A stretch of 51,304 nucleotides of DNA from RGIG4074 sp964615285 (lineage in GTDB: Bacteria > Bacillota > Clostridia > Christensenellales > Borkfalkiaceae). The number at the start of each line of letters is the position of its first letter. The stretch's first letter is position 1. Positions 48,664-51,304 of the stretch are shown here, one piece after another. The notes under the pieces were generated by a model. The model did not search any database, was not told the origin of the DNA, and saw only the letters and a program-made list of their open reading frames with translations. The translations under genes and the position numbers were made by a program. The stretch is from assembly GCA_964615285.1 (NCBI GenBank), contig CAZTND010000003.1, forward strand, positions 1 to 51,304, in the 5' to 3' direction.

Positions 48664-49306
48664 ACTGTTTGCCCTGCGCGACGAAAAATTTGCGGAATTT
48701 CAGGAAAAGATCGTCAATCCCCGTGCGCAGAAGGTCATCGGCGTGCGGACGCCCGTCTTGCGCCGGCTCGTCAAAAAATACCGCGGGGCGTGGCAGGAAC
48801 TCCTCGCCTTTCCCGACGAGTATTACGAAGTGACGTTCGTCAAGCTGAACGCCGCCGCGCTGCTGCCCCGGGAAGATCTTCTTGCCGTGCTGGACGCCTG
48901 CGTGAACGCCATCGAAAATTGGGCGCTCTGCGACACCTTCGCGCCGAAATGTCTGGCAAAACACCGCGAGGAGTTTATCCCGTACATAGAAAAATACCTT
49001 GCGGGCGGCGAGTTTTCTCAAAGGTTTGCCCTCGTCACGCTGCTCTCTTTTTATATGGAGGAGTCATATCTGCCGCTGGTCTTTGACAGCCTGCAAAAGT
49101 GCGATACGGCGCCCTATTACACGCACATGGGCGCGGCGTGGCTGCTCGCCGAGGTGCTGGTAAAGTTTTATGCAGCGGGCGTTGCGTTTTTGAAGGAGGA
49201 ACGTCTGGACAGGCGCACGCACAACAAGGCGATACAGAAGGCGCGGGAGAGTTTCCGCCTGTCCGCGGCGCAGAAAGAAGAGCTGCTTTTGCTGAAAAGA
49301 CGGTGA
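48638..49306 (+). CDS. alkD: DNA alkylation repair protein, AlkD family
   Basis: 222 residues, all-helical HEAT-like repeat glycosylase for bulky or alkylated purines. 'GVRTPVLRRLVKKY' near the N-terminus, 'NWALCDTFAPKCL' (the conserved Trp and Asp of the active site) and the repeat 'RFALVTLLSFYM' are typical. ATG 48638 is set by AAGGAGG 8 nt upstream within the previous gene. It probably ends the operon; a promoter for acpP follows. Confidence 0.93.
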   Translation: MQYSELVAELFALRDEKFAEFQEKIVNPRAQKVIGVRTPVLRRLVKKYRGAWQELLAFPDEYYEVTFVKLNAAALLPREDLLAVLDACVNAIENWALCDTFAPKCLAKHREEFIPYIEKYLAGGEFSQRFALVTLLSFYMEESYLPLVFDSLQKCDTAPYYTHMGAAWLLAEVLVKFYAAGVAFLKEERLDRRTHNKAIQKARESFRLSAAQKEELLLLKRR

Positions 49307-49323
49307 AATTTGTCCGCAATCCG

Positions 49324-49352
49324 TTGACAATCGGCGGCAAATGTATTACAAT
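49324..49352 (+). promoter_or_regulatory. Promoter of acpP
   Basis: -35 TTGACA (49324-49329), 17-bp spacer, -10 TACAAT (49347-49352). Confidence 0.85.
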
Positions 49353-49397
49353 ATAAGGCAGGAATAAAAAATCAAAGTTAAGGGAGAAATCGATCTT

Positions 49398-49625
49398 ATG
49401 TTTGAAAAAGTATGCAAACTTTTGGCGGAACAGCTCAATATTCCCGCAGAATCCATCAAACCCACCGACAACATCGCCGCCGATCTGGGCGCCGATTCCA
49501 TCGACGTGGTGGAAATGCTGATGAGCCTCGAAGACGAGTACGGCGTAAAGCTGCCCGAAGAGTCCTTTGAACGCATCAAAACGGTGCAGGACGTCGTGGA
49601 CGAGCTGGAAAAACTTTCCGCCTGA
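49398..49625 (+). CDS. acpP: Acyl carrier protein
   Basis: 75 residues, acidic. The phosphopantetheine attachment Ser34 is in 'LGADSIDVVEM', the canonical site. It carries acyl chains for fatty acid synthesis. An AGGGAG site is about 12 nt before ATG 49398. No fab or plsX gene is adjacent. The small size, conserved motif and own promoter make the call secure. Confidence 0.96.
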   Translation: MFEKVCKLLAEQLNIPAESIKPTDNIAADLGADSIDVVEMLMSLEDEYGVKLPEESFERIKTVQDVVDELEKLSA

Positions 49626-49740
49626 AAGGGAAAGAACAAGACATGCCGAAGGGCGCTCCGAAAATTTTTCCGGAAATCATTTCAAAAATCTTACGTTCAC
49701 TTTTCTCTTTTACAAGGACTGCCGGGCGATCGGCCTGTGC

Positions 49741-49951
49741 GTGTGGAAGATCGTTTCCTTCAAGCCGGAAGCGTATGCCGACGTCTGCCGCATCTGCAAC
49801 GAGCTGAACGACGACGCCGTGTGGTTGCGCTATACGGGGGACAAAAAGAAGGGCGACCCGGACGGGGAGATCGTCATTCCCGCGGGCGGCAAGGACACGG
49901 GCGAACGGCACCGTCAGCGAAGTCGACAAAGTGAGCGCAAAATTCAATTGA
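49741..49951 (+). pseudogene. Hypothetical gene with a frameshift near base 49900
   Basis: From GTG 49741 a protein-like frame reads 'VSFKPEAYADVCRICNELNDDAVWLRY' and 'GEIVIPAGGKDTG'. At about 49898 the sensible reading moves to another frame, giving 'ANGTVSEVDKVSAKFN' and a stop at 49951. The unshifted frame continues to 50031 with unlikely Arg/Gln-rich sequence. The start is uncertain, because ATG 49643 in a third frame has the only ribosome-like site. It may be an assembly indel or a decayed gene. I recognise no family. Confidence 0.35.
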
Positions 49952-49999
49952 TCCCGCGGAAGGTTTGCGGGGAGCATCCGTTCATCTGTGAAATCGAAG

Positions 50000-50026
50000 G
50001 TGCAGCGTCAATGCCGCACTTTTTTT
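50000..50026 (+). terminator. Terminator before the nucleotidyltransferase gene
   Basis: 7-bp stem with one mismatch (GTGCAGC/GCCGCAC, 50000-50006/50013-50019), loop 6 nt, then a T run to 50026. The next promoter's -35 begins 2 nt later. Confidence 0.75.
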
Positions 50027-50027
50027 C

Positions 50028-50056
50028 TTGACATCGTTTTCTAAAAAAGTTATAAT
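50028..50056 (+). promoter_or_regulatory. Promoter of the UAP1-like gene
   Basis: -35 TTGACA (50028-50033), 17-bp spacer, -10 TATAAT (50051-50056), a full consensus. Confidence 0.9.
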
Positions 50057-50087
50057 AATCCCAAATCAAAACAGGAGAAAAAATATA

Positions 50088-51304
50088 ATGACCTACGCGC
50101 AGGCGGAAGAATACCTGAAGAGCATTTCGCAGGAACAGTTGCTGCGGTTTTGGAACGAGCTGAACGAAACGGAGCGGGCGACCCTCCTGCAACAGATAGA
50201 GAGTACCGATTTTTCGGTCGTCGGTCAGTTTTTCCATCATGAAAAATTGGACGGAGCGGGGCGGACGGAGCCCATCAAGGGGCTGCGCCTCCCCGACATC
50301 GAAAAGAGGAAAGACGAATTCTATGCCGTCGGCAAAGAGGCGATCCGCGCGGGCAAAGTGGGCGCGGTGCTGCTTGCAGGCGGGCAGGGGACACGCCTCG
50401 GCTTTGACGGGCCCAAGGGCGCCTTCAATATCGGCGTCACCAGACCCCTGTATATCTTTGAACAGCAGGTGAAAAATCTGCTGGAAGTCGTTGCGGCGTG
50501 CGGCGCCTATGTGCCCCTCTACATCATGACCAGCGACCTCAACCACGACGCCACAGTCGCATTCTGGAAGGAGCACGGTTATTTTTCCTATCCGGCCGAA
50601 TATGTGCAGTTCTTTGTGCAGGAGATGGCGCCCGCCGTGGACGGACAGGGCAAGGTTCTGCTGGCGGAAAAGGGCGCGCTTGCGCTCTCGCCCAACGGCA
50701 ACGGCGGCTGGCTCTCCTCCATGCGGAAGTGCGGGCTTTTGGAGGACGTTTCCCGCCGCGGCATCGAATGGCTGAACGCCTATGCCGTGGACAACGTTTT
50801 GCAGCGCATTGCCGATCCCGTGTTCGTCGGCGCGACCATTGCAAGCGGCTGCAACTGCGGCGCCAAGGTCGTCTGTAAGGCCGACCCGCACGAGCGGGTG
50901 GGCGTCCTGTGTTTACAGGACGGGCGGCCGAATATCATCGAATATTATGAAATGACCGAGGAAATGGCATGTCTGCGGGACGAAAAGGGGGATCTGGCAT
51001 ATCTCTACGGTGTCATCTTGAATTACCTTTTCAACGTAAATAAGGCGGTCTCGGTCCTCGATTGCAAAATTCCCGTGCACGTCGTCGAAAAGAAAGTGGC
51101 GTATGTGGACGGGGCGGGGCAAAAAGTGCATCCCGCCGCGCCCAACGCCTATAAGTTTGAAACGCTCATTCTGGACATGGTGCGCCTGATGGAGACCTGT
51201 CTGCCCTTTGAAGTCGAGCGCGGGAGGGAATTTGCGCCCGTCAAAAACGCGACGGGCACGGACAGCGTCGAAACGGCGCGCGAATTGCTGCGCAAAAACG
51301 GCGT
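50088..51304 (+). CDS. UDPGP/UAP1-like nucleotidyltransferase, 3' end cut by the window
   Basis: About 405 residues visible, with no stop before the window end. The Rossmann-like core has the nucleotide loop 'VLLAGGQGTRLGFDGPKG', a strong match to eukaryotic-type UDP-N-acetylglucosamine or UTP-glucose-1-phosphate pyrophosphorylases (PF01704). It also has 'LYIMTSDLNHDAT', 'LSPNGNGGW' and 'NAYAVDNVLQRIADPVFVG'. It forms a UDP-sugar from UTP and a sugar-1-phosphate; GlcNAc-1-P or Glc-1-P cannot be told apart here. ATG 50088 follows AGGAG by 10 nt, under a consensus promoter. Confidence 0.92.
   Translation, partial: MTYAQAEEYLKSISQEQLLRFWNELNETERATLLQQIESTDFSVVGQFFHHEKLDGAGRTEPIKGLRLPDIEKRKDEFYAVGKEAIRAGKVGAVLLAGGQGTRLGFDGPKGAFNIGVTRPLYIFEQQVKNLLEVVAACGAYVPLYIMTSDLNHDATVAFWKEHGYFSYPAEYVQFFVQEMAPAVDGQGKVLLAEKGALALSPNGNGGWLSSMRKCGLLEDVSRRGIEWLNAYAVDNVLQRIADPVFVGATIASGCNCGAKVVCKADPHERVGVLCLQDGRPNIIEYYEMTEEMACLRDEKGDLAYLYGVILNYLFNVNKAVSVLDCKIPVHVVEKKVAYVDGAGQKVHPAAPNAYKFETLILDMVRLMETCLPFEVERGREFAPVKNATGTDSVETARELLRKNG

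Overview
This 51.3 kb window is a scaffold piece, with two 100-N gaps, from a bacterial chromosome that looks like an uncultured, moderately GC-rich member of the Clostridia (Firmicutes). The evidence is the Bacillus/Clostridium-type gene set (rbgA, mutS2 with an Smr domain, ylxY next to an M16 peptidase, Rrf2, CsoR), strong AGGAGG-type ribosome binding sites, a large SRP RNA with an Alu domain, and a single-membrane lipoprotein plan. A gut Christensenellales-like lineage is my best guess, but the sequence alone does not prove it. Most of the window is ordinary core genome. All promoters I could assign have a 17-bp spacer.

Layout. 0-4.3 kb: end of a GT8 glycosyltransferase, serS, a DnaQ-like exonuclease and an RsmF-type rRNA methyltransferase. 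4.7-8.6 kb (minus): a 1279-residue, very acidic surface protein with a lipobox and a C-terminal membrane helix. 8.9-15.0 kb: HAD phosphatase, Ppx/GppA with HD domain, maf-mreB and cardiolipin synthase. 15.1-17.0 kb (minus): Rrf2 regulator and PepV-like dipeptidase. 17.1-20.6 kb: bcp, radC, a NarL-type two-component pair and a truncated CmpB-like membrane protein. 20.6-20.95 kb (minus): SRP RNA. 21.1-26.2 kb: Mrp ATPase, a membrane-anchored four-repeat YegP/DUF1508 protein (minus) and two FAD proteins. 26.6-29.3 kb (minus): Dabb protein, YjbR protein and pyruvate kinase.

29.4-33.6 kb: rimM, an ABC transporter pair, a frameshifted membrane gene, trmD and rbgA, followed by tRNA-Ala(GGC). 33.8-34.6 kb: an AT-rich patch with three tiny predicted membrane proteins (minus). 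34.6-38.0 kb: a copper operon, csoR-copA with a CopZ-like domain fused to CopA, then an ArsR regulator. 38.0-43.3 kb: uvrC, a Cof-type HAD and a U32 peptidase. 43.35-43.61 kb: a cluster of eight short palindromes. 43.6-51.3 kb: mutS2, ylxY-like, M16 peptidase, deoxyinosine glycosylase, alkD, acpP and a UAP1-like nucleotidyltransferase cut by the window end.

The most interesting signals are: (1) four genes (8895, 23493, 38074, 41121) whose start codon lies exactly 6 nt after a -10 hexamer with no Shine-Dalgarno site, which predicts leaderless mRNAs; (2) the palindrome cluster before mutS2; (3) a fused copA-copZ reading frame with a perfectly spaced internal ribosome binding site, plus an unusual DKTATLT phosphorylation motif; (4) the doubly anchored giant surface protein; and (5) the AT-rich small-protein operon divergent from csoR. 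I see no CRISPR array, prophage, insertion sequence or recognisable defence system.
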